From NCBI GenBank assembly GCA_016192145.1, contig JACPUT010000006.1, positions 1 to 64,000 on the forward strand: 64,000 nt of DNA, given 5' to 3'. Within the stretch, counting starts at the first letter, position 1, and the number at the start of each line of letters is the position of its first letter. This document shows positions 16,489 through 25,254 of the stretch, piece after piece. The notes beneath the pieces are model-generated. The model saw only the letters and a list, made by a program, of their open reading frames with translations. It had not been told where the DNA came from and did no database searches. The stretch is from Acidobacteriota bacterium. GTDB lineage: Bacteria > Acidobacteriota > Holophagae > Holophagales > Holophagaceae. The translations under genes and the position numbers were made by a program.

Positions 16489-17690
16489 CGGGGGCCGCTG
16501 GTCCCGTGGCGATCCCGCCGATCCTCCAACCCCACGTCGCGGCCTTGCGCGGAGCGGCCCATCGGGAGCCCCTGGGGCTCTACCTGCACGTGCCCTTCTG
16601 CAAGGACCGGTGCACCTACTGCTCCTTCGTCACCACGCGCGATGTGCAGCTGCAGTCGGCCGTGGTGGCGAGGCTCGTCGCCGAGATCCGCGTCTGGGGT
16701 GAGGCCCTGGGGCGCCCCGCCGTGGATACGCTCTACCTCGGAGGCGGCACCCCCTCGCTGCTCCGGGCCGAGGAACTGGCGGCCCTCACCGCCGCCCTGC
16801 GCGAGGCCTTCGATCTGGGGCCCCTCGTGGAAGCCACGCTGGAGGCCAACCCCGGCACCGTAGATCTGGCATGGCTGGAAGGGGCCCGGGCCCTGGGCTG
16901 GGATCGCGTCTCCGTGGGCACCCAGACGCTGGACGATGAACTGCTCGCGCGGCTGGGGCGCATCCACGGCGCCGCCCAGGCCCTCGACGCGCTGGAGCTC
17001 TGCCGCCGCGCGGGCTTCCAGCGGCGCAGCGGCGACCTCATGGTGGGCATCCCCGGCCAGGATCTTGATCGCGTGCTCGGGGACGCGCGCACCCTCGTGG
17101 GCACGGGCCTGGAACACCTGTCCATCTACCTGTTGGACCTCGACAAGGCCTGCCCCCTGAAGGCGGAAGTGGAAGCCGGGCGCTTGGCGCTGCCCAGCGA
17201 GGATGAGGTCGCGGATGTCTTCGAGGCCCTGCAGGTGGAACTGCCGAGGCTCGGCCTCCTTCCCTACGAGATCAGCAACTACGGCCGCCCCGGCGCCGAG
17301 AGCCGCCACAACCAGCGCTACTGGCAGCTGCGGCCCTACCTGGGCCTGGGCGTTTCCGCGGCCAGCCAGCTGGGCACTTGGCGCTGGACGGAGACTTCCG
17401 TGCTGCCCGCCTGGCTGGAGGGGCGCGGCGAGACGGAGCTGACGGAATTGGACGCCGCCGAATCCCTCGCGGAGATCCCCCTGCTGGGCCTGCGCATGCA
17501 TGCCGGCGTGGACTGGGAGGGCCTGCGCGCCGAAGGCCGACGCCGCAACCTGCAGCCCCTGGTGGACAGCTGGGACGAGCAGCTGCGCGTCTTCGGGGCC
17601 CAAGGGCTGGTGACCTTCGAGGGGCCGCGCGTCCGGCTCACGGATCGAGGACGCCTCCTCTCCAACGCCGTGTTCCAGATCTTCGTCTAG
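16485..17690 (+). CDS. hemW: Radical SAM heme chaperone HemW-like protein
   Basis: A 401-residue radical SAM protein. The cluster motif CKDRCTYC is at about 39-46, with the HemW-type extra aromatic LHVPFC ahead of it, GGGTPS near 85 and the HNQRYW signature of HemW/HemN-like proteins near 270. HemW binds heme and passes it to respiratory proteins; it is not the coproporphyrinogen oxidase HemN. GTG at 16485 overlaps the previous stop by 4 nt, with GGTGGAG upstream. The C-terminal winged-helix-like domain is intact. Confidence 0.92.
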   Translation: MTGAAGPVAIPPILQPHVAALRGAAHREPLGLYLHVPFCKDRCTYCSFVTTRDVQLQSAVVARLVAEIRVWGEALGRPAVDTLYLGGGTPSLLRAEELAALTAALREAFDLGPLVEATLEANPGTVDLAWLEGARALGWDRVSVGTQTLDDELLARLGRIHGAAQALDALELCRRAGFQRRSGDLMVGIPGQDLDRVLGDARTLVGTGLEHLSIYLLDLDKACPLKAEVEAGRLALPSEDEVADVFEALQVELPRLGLLPYEISNYGRPGAESRHNQRYWQLRPYLGLGVSAASQLGTWRWTETSVLPAWLEGRGETELTELDAAESLAEIPLLGLRMHAGVDWEGLRAEGRRRNLQPLVDSWDEQLRVFGAQGLVTFEGPRVRLTDRGRLLSNAVFQIFV

Positions 17691-17694
17691 CTGC

Positions 17695-18579
17695 TCAGAC
17701 TTCCTCGGGCACCACGGGTGCCGAAAGCCGGAGCTGCACCAGCGCCACGCCCATCAGGATCACCACCATGGCCACGGCCATGCGCAGGGTGAGGGTTTCA
17801 CGCAGGAAGGCGAGGCCGAGCAGCACGGCCACCACGGGGGTGAGCACGGCGTAGATGCCGAAGCGGCCGGGGGACCAGAGCCTGCTGAGGATGGCGAAGG
17901 CGCCGTAAGCCACGAGGCTGGGCACCGCCACGAGGTAGGCGATGGCGCCCATCGCCTTCGCCGTCAGGGGCGCGCTGAAGCAGCCCCCGGTGAACAGCGC
18001 CACGGAGGTGAGCGCGATCCCCGAAGCGCCCATCTGCACGGTCAGCACCCAGGGCAGGCCCGCGGCCACGGGCTGCTTGCGGTGTCGCAGCGCCGCCCAG
18101 GCGAAGCTGAAGGTGGAACCCATCATGCAGGCGAAGCCCGCCCAGGAGACGTGCTGGGCCTTCCCTGGCAGCAACAGGAGGGCCACGCCCCCCAGGCCCA
18201 AGGCCACGCCGATCCACACGCGCCGGGGATGGCGCTCCTCCGCGGCGCTGAGCAGCACGATCCAGAGGGCGATGCAGGCGTTGAGCAGGCCCGCCACGCC
18301 CGTGCTGAGGGTGCGCTGGCCGAGGGTGGCGAAGAGGTTGGCGGCGCCCACCATGAGGAGGCCATGGAAGGCGAGGCGGGGCAGCTCCGCGCGGCTGGGC
18401 CGAGCCTCGTTGCGGAGGAGGGCGATGGCGAGCATGAAGGCCGCGGCCGCGAGGTTGCGCAGGCCCACGAGGCCGAAGGGCGTGAAACTCTCCAGGGCCA
18501 GGCGGATGCCCAGGAAGCTGGAGCCCCAGCCGATGACGACGGCGGCGAAGCAGGCCCAGGCGAGCATCAGGAGGGGCAA
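17695..18579 (-). CDS. EamA/DMT-family transporter (second of a tandem pair)
   Basis: A 294-residue protein with ten predicted transmembrane helices in two EamA repeats, the usual drug/metabolite transporter layout. It begins with GWGSSFLGIRLALESF and its second repeat ends VILMGVALVQL. The start is TTG at 18579 or ATG at 18567; both lie just after the upstream paralogue (13-bp gap), so translation is probably coupled. It is the last gene of the lrp-abm-eamA-eamA operon. Such Lrp-linked EamA proteins often export amino acids, but the substrate is inferred from context only. Confidence 0.88.
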   Translation of the reverse strand: MPLLMLAWACFAAVVIGWGSSFLGIRLALESFTPFGLVGLRNLAAAAFMLAIALLRNEARPSRAELPRLAFHGLLMVGAANLFATLGQRTLSTGVAGLLNACIALWIVLLSAAEERHPRRVWIGVALGLGGVALLLLPGKAQHVSWAGFACMMGSTFSFAWAALRHRKQPVAAGLPWVLTVQMGASGIALTSVALFTGGCFSAPLTAKAMGAIAYLVAVPSLVAYGAFAILSRLWSPGRFGIYAVLTPVVAVLLGLAFLRETLTLRMAVAMVVILMGVALVQLRLSAPVVPEEV

Positions 18580-18592
18580 CCCACGAGGAGGT

Positions 18593-19459
18593 TCATGCGG
18601 CTTCAGAGGCCAGGCTGGCGCGGGGCCGCAGCTGCACGAGGGCCACGCCCCCGAGGATGAGCAGCAGACCCATGCCCGTGTTCCAGGTGAAGGGCTCCCG
18701 GAGGAAGAGGCCCCCCAGCAGCACGGCCACGAGGGGGTTCAGGTAGGCGTAGGTGCCCATCTTCGCCGGGGGCCAGACCCGGGCCAGGTACACGTAGGCG
18801 CTGAAGGCGATCACGGAGCCGAAGACCGCCAGGTAGCCCACCGCCAAGAGGGCCTTCGTGGAGACGGGGCCCACGGTGAAGCCCCCGCTGAGGGGCGCGA
18901 TGAGGCACCCGATGGCCGCAGCGGTGAGCATCTGCACGGTCGTGTTGCCCAGGGCGGAGGCGTGCTGCTTCACGTGGTGCTTGCCGTGGAGGGTGGCGAA
19001 GGCCCAGAGGATGTTGGCGAGGAGCAGGGCCCCGAGCCCCAGCCAATGCACCTGCCCGTGGAAGGGATCCGCCAGCACGGCCACGCCCACGAGGCCGAAG
19101 CCCAGGCCCACCCAGATGCGGCCCCCTTGGCGTTGCCCGCTGAACAGCGCGAGGAACACGGGCACCATGGCGCAGACGGTGGCGGCGAGGCCGCTCGTCA
19201 CATGCCGCTCGCTCCAGGTCACCAGGGCGTTGCTGCCACTGAGCATGAGGGCGCCCGTGAGCATGAGGTGGGGCAGGTCGGCCTTGGCGGGCAGGGGCTC
19301 CCGGCGGAGGCGGGAGAGCAGCAGCGCGAGGAAGCCACCCCCCAGGAAGCGAAAGGCCACCATGCCGTAGGGCGTGAAGCTCTCCAGGCCGAGGGCGATG
19401 GCGAAGTAGGTGGAGCCCCACACGAGGGCGATGGTGGCGTAGGCGAGCCAGGGCAGCAT
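18593..19459 (-). CDS. EamA/DMT-family transporter (first of a tandem pair)
   Basis: A 288-residue inner-membrane protein with ten helices and two EamA repeats (ALVWGSTYFAIALGLESF at the start, LLILGGVALVQLR at the end). Its likeness to the downstream gene (both have W-GS-F-I-L-LESFTP-G near the N terminus) suggests tandem duplication followed by divergence. ATG overlaps the stop of the upstream monooxygenase-like gene by one base (TGATG), so the two are translationally coupled. Two different DMT proteins could act separately or as a heteromeric pair; the sequence does not decide. Confidence 0.9.
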   Translation of the reverse strand: MLPWLAYATIALVWGSTYFAIALGLESFTPYGMVAFRFLGGGFLALLLSRLRREPLPAKADLPHLMLTGALMLSGSNALVTWSERHVTSGLAATVCAMVPVFLALFSGQRQGGRIWVGLGFGLVGVAVLADPFHGQVHWLGLGALLLANILWAFATLHGKHHVKQHASALGNTTVQMLTAAAIGCLIAPLSGGFTVGPVSTKALLAVGYLAVFGSVIAFSAYVYLARVWPPAKMGTYAYLNPLVAVLLGGLFLREPFTWNTGMGLLLILGGVALVQLRPRASLASEAA

Positions 19460-19800
19460 CAGGGGCGCTCGAATTCAGAGGCGCGGTGCACGGTGGCCAC
19501 GCGCAGGGTGTAGGCCTCGTAAAAGCGCTCGCGCCCCATGCGCATCACCTCGGCGTGCTCCAGGTTGCGACGCCAGGCGAGGGCGGAGCCTTCATCAGCC
19601 CAGTAGCTCACGGTGATGCCGAAGCCCTCGGTGTTGCGGGCGCTGTCCACGCCGAGAAAGCCGGGCTGCTGCACCACCAGCTCGGCCATGCGGGCGGCGG
19701 CCGCGCCGTAGCCATCCTCCAAGATCGACCCTTCATGAAGGGGGCGAAGGCTGGCGAAGATCACGGAGACATAGGGTGGTTCGGGCAGGCCTGTGATCAT
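19459..19800 (-). CDS. Antibiotic biosynthesis monooxygenase (ABM)-fold protein
   Basis: A 113-residue protein with an ABM/dimeric ferredoxin-like fold: VSVIFASLRP at the start, a central helix ending ELVVQQPGFLGVDS, GFGITVSYWADEGSALAWRRN and HAEVMRMGRERFYEAY. This pattern (AxxQPGFLG...SYW....A...W) is common in small ABM proteins near transport or regulatory genes, including heme-degrading or quinol-oxidising members; the substrate is unknown. The ATG at 19800 overlaps the lrp stop by 4 nt (ATGA), which fixes the start. The longer frame upstream is a shadow of lrp. Confidence 0.85.
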   Translation of the reverse strand: MITGLPEPPYVSVIFASLRPLHEGSILEDGYGAAAARMAELVVQQPGFLGVDSARNTEGFGITVSYWADEGSALAWRRNLEHAEVMRMGRERFYEAYTLRVATVHRASEFERP

Positions 19801-20318
19801 GCGCGCTTCCTGGCGGGGTTGATGGGCTGCACGGGCGACGTTTCCGCAGGGAAGGGGCTGGGGCCCGACTTCTGGAAGTGGGTCTGCAGGATCACCGTGG
19901 TGCGCGTGGTGACGTGGGGGCCCAGAGTGCGGATGCGCCGCAGGCGCTCGTTGAGGGCCATGGGCGTGGCGGCGCAGATCTTCAGGAGGAGGCAATCCTC
20001 CCCGGCCACCGTGTGGGCCTCGAGCACGTCGGGCTCCTGCTCCAGGGCCTTCCAGAAGCGGCGCTCCAGGGCCTCATCGTTGTCCGCTTTGTAGCGCACG
20101 GCCACGAAGGCGATGACGGGCTTCTGCACGGCGGCGGGGCTCACCTGGGCGGCGTAGCCCGCCAGGATGCCTTCGGCCTCCAGGCGCTTCACGCGGTCGA
20201 TAATGGTGGGGCGGCTCACGCCCAGCTGTTCGGCCAGTTCCGCGTGGGCCATGCGGCCCTCGGCCTGGAGCATGGCGACCAGCTTGCGGTTGAGCTCGTC
20301 ATCGAGGAGGTGCTTCAT
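19797..20318 (-). CDS. Lrp/AsnC-family transcriptional regulator
   Basis: A 173-residue regulator: an N-terminal winged helix-turn-helix (about 5-60; LAEQLGVSRPTIIDRVKRLE) and a C-terminal RAM ligand-binding domain (about 70-150; VAGEDCLLLKI). GGAGG, 7 nt before ATG 20318, supports the start. It heads a four-gene operon with the ABM-fold protein and two EamA exporters, an arrangement seen for amino-acid efflux control. Its promoter region contains repeated TTGGCA half-sites that could be its own operator. The C terminus is slightly extended with Pro and basic residues. Confidence 0.92.
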   Translation of the reverse strand: MKHLLDDELNRKLVAMLQAEGRMAHAELAEQLGVSRPTIIDRVKRLEAEGILAGYAAQVSPAAVQKPVIAFVAVRYKADNDEALERRFWKALEQEPDVLEAHTVAGEDCLLLKICAATPMALNERLRRIRTLGPHVTTRTTVILQTHFQKSGPSPFPAETSPVQPINPARKRA

Positions 20319-20346
20319 GGGGGATGCCTCCGTTCTTGGAAAACCG

Positions 20347-20376
20347 AGTTTAGGCATTGTGCCAATCAGATGCCAA
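20347..20376 (-). promoter_or_regulatory. Promoter and possible autoregulatory operator of the lrp operon
   Basis: On the minus strand, TTGGCA (20376-20371), an 18-bp spacer and TAAACT (20352-20347) form a sigma70-like promoter about 30 nt upstream of the lrp start. The half-site TTGGCA occurs twice (complements at 20360-20366 and 20371-20377, 11 bp apart), with an opposed GGCATT at 20353-20358. Spacing by one helical turn suggests a regulator site, possibly Lrp itself. It also lies upstream of divergent kdsA. Confidence 0.45.
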
Positions 20377-20437
20377 TATCCTTTTACAGAATGTTAGAAA
20401 CAGAGGAGGGCAGATAGACTGGAGGTCCGAGGCCGTC

Positions 20438-21271
20438 ATGGACTTCCACCATCCCTTCACCGACCAGAGCTTCTTCCTCATCGCGGGCCCCTGCGTCATC
20501 GAGAGCCGGGAGCACAGCCACTTCATGGCCAGCGCCTTGAAGGAACTCGCCGTGAGCCGCGGCATCCCCTTCATCTTCAAGAGCAGCTTCGACAAGGCCA
20601 ACCGCACGAGCCTCGACAGCCACCGGGGGCAGGGCATGGAGGTGGGCCTCGACATCCTCGCCGAGGTGAAGCGCGAAGTGGGCGTGCCCGTGCTGACGGA
20701 CGTGCACGAGAGCCACCAGTGCGAACCCGTGGCCGCCGTGTGCGACGTGCTCCAGATCCCCGCCTTCCTCTGCCGCCAGACGGACCTCCTGCAGGCCGCC
20801 GGCGCCACGGGCCGCACCGTGAACGTGAAGAAGGGCCAGTTCCTCGCCCCCTGGGATCTCAAGCACGCCGTGCGCAAGGTGCGGCAGGCGGGCGCCGGCA
20901 GCCCCGTGTGGGTCACGGAGCGCGGCAACTCCTTCGGCTACGGCAACCTCGTCGTGGACTTCCAGGCCTTCCCCCACCTGCGCCAGACGGGCTGCCCCGT
21001 GATCTTCGACGCCACCCACAGCGTGCAGAAACCCGGCGCCTTGGGCGACAAGACGGGCGGCGCCCGGGAGATGATTCCCACCCTCGCCCGGGCCGCCGCC
21101 ACGGCCGTGGACGGCTTCTTCTTCGAGGTGCACGACTGCCCCGAGAAGGCCCACAGCGACGGCCCCAACGCCTTCCGGCTGGAGGAGTTCGGGGCGCTGC
21201 TCGATCAGCTGCTCGTGATCTGGCGGGCCAACCGCGCGGCGACCCTCCAGGATCCCGCCGGGAAGGCCTGA
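20438..21271 (+). CDS. kdsA: 3-deoxy-8-phosphooctulonate (KDO-8-P) synthase
   Basis: Condenses PEP with arabinose 5-phosphate to KDO 8-phosphate for the lipid A-core linker of LPS. The 277-residue TIM-barrel protein carries LIAGPCVIES, SSFDKANRTS, LTDVHE, QIPAFLCRQTDLL, DATHSVQ and FFEVHDCPEKA. The Cys in GPC matches the metal-binding Cys of metal-dependent KdsA (in the E. coli enzyme this position is Asn), and the late Asp/His/Glu ligands are present. So this should be the metal-dependent type. ATG 20438 has GAGG upstream; the longer frame adds 27 residues of leader. It overlaps the next gene by one base. Confidence 0.95.
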   Translation: MDFHHPFTDQSFFLIAGPCVIESREHSHFMASALKELAVSRGIPFIFKSSFDKANRTSLDSHRGQGMEVGLDILAEVKREVGVPVLTDVHESHQCEPVAAVCDVLQIPAFLCRQTDLLQAAGATGRTVNVKKGQFLAPWDLKHAVRKVRQAGAGSPVWVTERGNSFGYGNLVVDFQAFPHLRQTGCPVIFDATHSVQKPGALGDKTGGAREMIPTLARAAATAVDGFFFEVHDCPEKAHSDGPNAFRLEEFGALLDQLLVIWRANRAATLQDPAGKA

Positions 21272-21828
21272 TGCCGCTGGAACTGAAGGCCGACAGGGAC
21301 GTGGTGCTGAGGCCCCTGCGCCTCAAACATGCTGCGACCCTGTTCGCGCTCACCCGCGAGAACGAGCGGTGGCTGCGGCGCTGGCTGCCGTGGTTGGATG
21401 CGGTCACGAAACTCGAACACACCCGCGCCTTCATCACCCGCATGCGTGAGCTGGAGCGCACGGGGGTGGCCCTCACCTTCACGATCTGGCATCGGGAGGA
21501 ACTCGTGGGGGTCGCGGGCTTCAACTGGATCGACCGGGCCAACCGCTCAGCGACCATGGGCTACTGGCTGGCGGAAGGCGCGGCGGGCCAGGGCGTGATG
21601 ACGAAGGCCGTGAAGGCCCTCACGGAGCATGCCTTCCGCACCCTGGATCTCCACCGCGTCGAGATCCGCGCCGCCGTGCGCAACCGGGCCAGCCGGGCCA
21701 TTCCCGAGCGCCTGGGTTTCCGCCATGAGGGCACCCTCCGGCAGGCGGAGTGGCTCTACGGCAAGGCGGTGAACCACGCGATCTATGGACGCCTGGCCAC
21801 GGACCGAGGCGCTTCCGGGCACCGGTGA
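21271..21828 (+). CDS. GNAT N-acetyltransferase, RimJ/RimL type
   Basis: A 185-residue acetyltransferase with the RimJ/RimL pattern: VVLRPLRLKHAATLF near the N terminus, GYWLAEGAAGQGVMTKAVKAL (acetyl-CoA pyrophosphate loop, Q/RGxG/M variant), and the C-terminal ASRAIPERLGFRHEG. Proteins of this type acetylate protein N termini or small molecules; the target here is unknown. ATG overlaps the kdsA stop (TGATG), giving tight coupling with an enzyme of unrelated pathway. Confidence 0.88.
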   Translation: MPLELKADRDVVLRPLRLKHAATLFALTRENERWLRRWLPWLDAVTKLEHTRAFITRMRELERTGVALTFTIWHREELVGVAGFNWIDRANRSATMGYWLAEGAAGQGVMTKAVKALTEHAFRTLDLHRVEIRAAVRNRASRAIPERLGFRHEGTLRQAEWLYGKAVNHAIYGRLATDRGASGHR

Positions 21829-21873
21829 CCTTCGCCCTTTCCGGGCATGGCAGGCTAGGGGGAAGGATCCCCC

Positions 21874-23502
21874 ATGACCGAAGCCAAGCTCACCCACCGA
21901 GCCGACGTGGTGTTCGTCGGCGGGGGCGTCAGCGCCCTTTGGGCGGCCTTGGAACTGGTGGAGGCGGGTCGCCGCGTGGTGATCCTGGAGGCGGGCGGCC
22001 CGGAGCGCCTGGGCGGCCAGGCCCGCGATGCCTTCGGCGGCTTCTGCTTCGTGGGCAGCCCCGAGCAGCGGCGGGCGGGCGTGCGCGATAACGCCGAGCT
22101 CGCCTGGCAGGACTGGCAGGGCTATGCCGAGTTCGGGCCCGATAGCGAGCTGGCCCAGCTTTGGGCCCGCCGCTACGTGGAACGGAACCTGCCGGATGTC
22201 CGAGAGGCCCTGGTGCGCCGGGGCCATTCCTTCTTTCCGCTCCCCGCCTGGGCGGAGCGGGCCCACGGGGGACGGGGCAACCGCCTCCCCCGCTTCCACC
22301 TGCTCTGGGGTTGCGGCGCGGGCCTGGTGGGGCGGCTGCTGACGTGGTTGCGACCCCACATGGGCGATCGGCTCACGCTGGCCTGCCACCACCGGGTGGA
22401 AGGGCTCCTTTGGCAAGGGGGCCGCGTGGTGGGCGTGTCCGGCGTGCAGGGTGATTCGAAGGGGGACTTCGAGGCGCACGGCGAACAGATGGTGATCGCC
22501 AGCGGGGGCTTCAACGGCGATCTGGATCTCGTGCGCGGACGCTGGCCCGCCGAGTGGGGGGCCGCCCCGCGGGAATTGCTCAACGGCTCCTATCCGTGGA
22601 TCGATGGCCGGATGCAGACCGCCGCCACGGAGCTCGGCGCAGCCACGGGACCCCTGGACCAGATGTGGGTCTACGCGGCGGGCATCGCCCATTGGAAGGG
22701 GGCCTTCCCGGGGCATGGCCTGGCGGTGATTCCGCCCCGCAGCGCCCTCTGGCTTCGCGCCGACGGCGCGCGATTCTCCCCGCCGCTGCTCGCTGGCACG
22801 GACACACGGGACCTCGTGGGCCGCATCGCCGCCACGGGCCAGCCCTGGTCCTGGCTCCTGCTGAACCGGCGCATCCTGGCGAAGGAGCTGGCCCTCCAGG
22901 GTTCCGAGTTCAACCCGGCCTTCCGGGAGCACCGCTGGCTGCGGCTCGTGTCCAACCTGCTCCTCGGCAACGGGGCTTTGGCCGACGAGGTGCTGGCCCA
23001 GGCCCCGGACGCCCTCTCCGCGCCGGATCTACCCACGCTGGTGGCGCGCATGAATGCCCTGGCGCCGGAGGGGACCGTGGATGCGGGATCCCTGCGGAGC
23101 GCGGTGGAAGCCTGGGATGAGGAGTTGGCCCGGGGGCCCCGCTTCCACACGGATCCCCAGCTGCAGTACCTCCGGTCCGTGCGCGCCTTCCCCGGGGATC
23201 GCCTGCGCACCCTCGCCCACCAGCCCATCCTCGAGCCCGCGGCGGGCCCCCTCGTGGCGCTGCGCCTGCGCCTCCTCTCCCGCAAGAGCCTGGGCGGGCT
23301 GCGGACCCGCCTGGACGGCAGCGTCGTGGACGCCGCCGGGGAGCCGCTGCCGGGCCTCTACGCCCTGGGCGAGGCCGCGGGCTTCGGAGGCGGCGGCATG
23401 AACGGGAAGCGCACCCTGGAAGGTACGCTGCTGGGGGGCTGCATCCTGGGGGCGGGGCAGTTCGCCTCCGCGACACTCACCGGACACCTGCCTTCGGAGT
23501 GA
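21874..23502 (+). CDS. FAD-dependent oxidoreductase (COG3573-like, FAD_binding_2)
   Basis: A 542-residue flavoprotein. The N-terminal Rossmann motif VVFVGGGVSALWAALEL is followed by an acidic ILEAGG, and the C-terminal GLYALGEAAGFGGGGMNGKRTLEG binds the flavin (shown here in two parts: LYALGEAAGFGGGG and NGKRTLEG). The pattern GGQARDAFGGFCFVGSPEQRR and the middle NRLPRFHLLWG match the COG3573 group of predicted dehydrogenases related to ketosteroid dehydrogenase and fumarate reductase flavoproteins. The substrate is unknown. The gene nearly overlaps the ThDP enzyme gene downstream, so the two probably form one functional pair. Confidence 0.85.
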   Translation: MTEAKLTHRADVVFVGGGVSALWAALELVEAGRRVVILEAGGPERLGGQARDAFGGFCFVGSPEQRRAGVRDNAELAWQDWQGYAEFGPDSELAQLWARRYVERNLPDVREALVRRGHSFFPLPAWAERAHGGRGNRLPRFHLLWGCGAGLVGRLLTWLRPHMGDRLTLACHHRVEGLLWQGGRVVGVSGVQGDSKGDFEAHGEQMVIASGGFNGDLDLVRGRWPAEWGAAPRELLNGSYPWIDGRMQTAATELGAATGPLDQMWVYAAGIAHWKGAFPGHGLAVIPPRSALWLRADGARFSPPLLAGTDTRDLVGRIAATGQPWSWLLLNRRILAKELALQGSEFNPAFREHRWLRLVSNLLLGNGALADEVLAQAPDALSAPDLPTLVARMNALAPEGTVDAGSLRSAVEAWDEELARGPRFHTDPQLQYLRSVRAFPGDRLRTLAHQPILEPAAGPLVALRLRLLSRKSLGGLRTRLDGSVVDAAGEPLPGLYALGEAAGFGGGGMNGKRTLEGTLLGGCILGAGQFASATLTGHLPSE

Positions 23503-23504
23503 CC

Positions 23505-25223
23505 ATGGCCACCCACACCGCCGCCCACCTCGCCCGCCTCGCCCTGGAGCGCGTGGGGGTGCGTACCACCTTCGGCATTCCGGGCGTGCACACCACGGAG
23601 CTTTACGACGAGCTGGGCTCCAGCGACCTCATCACGCCGATGCTCGTCACCAGCGAGTTCAGCGGGGCCTTCATGGCGGAGGCGACGAGCCGGGTGGGCG
23701 GTTCCCTGGGTTGCCTGGTGGTGGTGCCGGCGGCCGGGCTGACGCACGCGGCCAGCGGCATCGGCGAGGCCTTCCTGGATGGCATCCCGCTGCTCGTCAT
23801 CACGGGCGGCACGCGCACGGATCTGCCCTACCGCTACCAGCTCCACGAGATCGATCAGCTGGAGGTGGCGAAGGGCTTCACGAAGGGCGCCTATCGCGTC
23901 ACGCGGCACGCGGACGTGATGCCCACGATCTACGAAGCGGCACGCCTGGCCCGCCGGGGCACCCCGGGGCCCGTGCTCGTGGAGCTGCCGGTGAACCTGC
24001 AGCTGCTGACGGGCGAGGCGGACGACACGCTTCCCTTCGTGCCGGACCCGCTTCCGGCCCTGCCTTCCGCGGAGGCCCTGGACGCCGCGGCCGCGCTGCT
24101 CGCGGCGAGCCGCAAACCCGCCCTGTTCGTGGGCTGGGGGGCGCGGGGCGCCCGGCTCGTGGAGCTGGCGGAGCGGCTGGGTGCGCCCGTGGCCACCACG
24201 CTGCAGGGGCTCGCCAGCTTTCCCCATGAGCATCCACTCCACGCGGGCTTCGGCTTCGGCCGCAGCGCCGTGCCGGCGGCGCGGCACGCCGTGGGCGACC
24301 ACGATTGCCTGCTGGCCATCGGAACGCGTTTCGCGGAAATCGCCACGGGCAGCTTCGGCATCGAGCCTCCGGTGAATCTGATCCACGTCGATATCGACGG
24401 CGCGGTCCTCGGCGCGAACTATCCCGCTGCGGTCGCGCTCCAGGGGGATGCGGCGGCGGTGGTGGACGCGCTGCTCGCGCGGCTCCAGGCCAAGCCCCGC
24501 GACACGGCCCGGGAGGCGCGCATCGCCGCGGACAAGGCCGTCTATGCCTCCGCCTTCAGGGCCCATCTTTGCCCGGGCCGCGTGAACCCCGCCCGCTTCT
24601 TCGAGGCGCTCGAGGCCCAAACGCCCGCGGACACGCTCACTTGCGTGGACGATGGCAACCACACCTTCCTGGCCGCGGAGCTCTGGCCGGTGCGGGGCGG
24701 CGGCGACTTCATCAGCCCCACGGACTTCAACGCCATGGGTTACGCCGTGCCCGCGGCCATCGCCGCGAAGCTCGCCCACCCCGGCCGGGAGGTGCAGGCC
24801 ATCGTGGGGGATGGTTGTGTGCGCATGACGGGCCTGGAGCTGGCCACGGCCTCCGCGAATGGGCTGGGGCTCGTCTGCTACGTCTTCGACGACGGCGAGC
24901 TGAGCCAGATCGCCCAGGCCCAGGCGGCGCCCTACAACCGAAAGGTCTGCACGGTATTGCCGGCGCTGAACCTGGAGGGCCTCGCCCTTGCCACGGGGGC
25001 CGCCTTCGTGGCGATCGGAGAAGACGCCGATCTGGGTGCCGGGATTCGGGAGGCCAGGGCCTGGGCCGCCGAGGGCCGCCCCGTGCTCGTCCAGGTGCGC
25101 GTGGACTACGGCAAGGCCACGGCCTTCACGGCAGGGGCCATCCAGACGAACCTCGCGCGGTTCCCCCTGGGCGCCAAGGCCCGCATCCTGGGCCGGGCCC
25201 TCTGGCGGAAGGTGACGGGCTAA
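23505..25223 (+). CDS. ThDP-dependent enzyme, acetolactate synthase large-subunit-like
   Basis: A 572-residue protein with the three domains of POX/AHAS-type enzymes: an N-terminal PYR domain (FGIPGVHTTELYDEL with the catalytic Glu in LVTSEFSGAFMAEA), a central domain, and a C-terminal PP domain with GDGCVRMTGLELATA followed by the Mg/ThDP-binding DDGELSQIAQAQ. It is close in design to acetolactate synthase, glyoxylate carboligase and sulfoacetaldehyde acetyltransferase, but lacks a regulatory-subunit gene nearby. ATG 23505 with CGGAG upstream is preferred; GTG 23499 is possible. Pairing with the COG3573 flavoprotein suggests a two-step conversion of an unknown 2-oxo acid. Confidence 0.85.
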   Translation: MATHTAAHLARLALERVGVRTTFGIPGVHTTELYDELGSSDLITPMLVTSEFSGAFMAEATSRVGGSLGCLVVVPAAGLTHAASGIGEAFLDGIPLLVITGGTRTDLPYRYQLHEIDQLEVAKGFTKGAYRVTRHADVMPTIYEAARLARRGTPGPVLVELPVNLQLLTGEADDTLPFVPDPLPALPSAEALDAAAALLAASRKPALFVGWGARGARLVELAERLGAPVATTLQGLASFPHEHPLHAGFGFGRSAVPAARHAVGDHDCLLAIGTRFAEIATGSFGIEPPVNLIHVDIDGAVLGANYPAAVALQGDAAAVVDALLARLQAKPRDTAREARIAADKAVYASAFRAHLCPGRVNPARFFEALEAQTPADTLTCVDDGNHTFLAAELWPVRGGGDFISPTDFNAMGYAVPAAIAAKLAHPGREVQAIVGDGCVRMTGLELATASANGLGLVCYVFDDGELSQIAQAQAAPYNRKVCTVLPALNLEGLALATGAAFVAIGEDADLGAGIREARAWAAEGRPVLVQVRVDYGKATAFTAGAIQTNLARFPLGAKARILGRALWRKVTG

Positions 25224-25254
25224 CCCGTTCCGGATTTCCGCAGTAGACCCCTCC

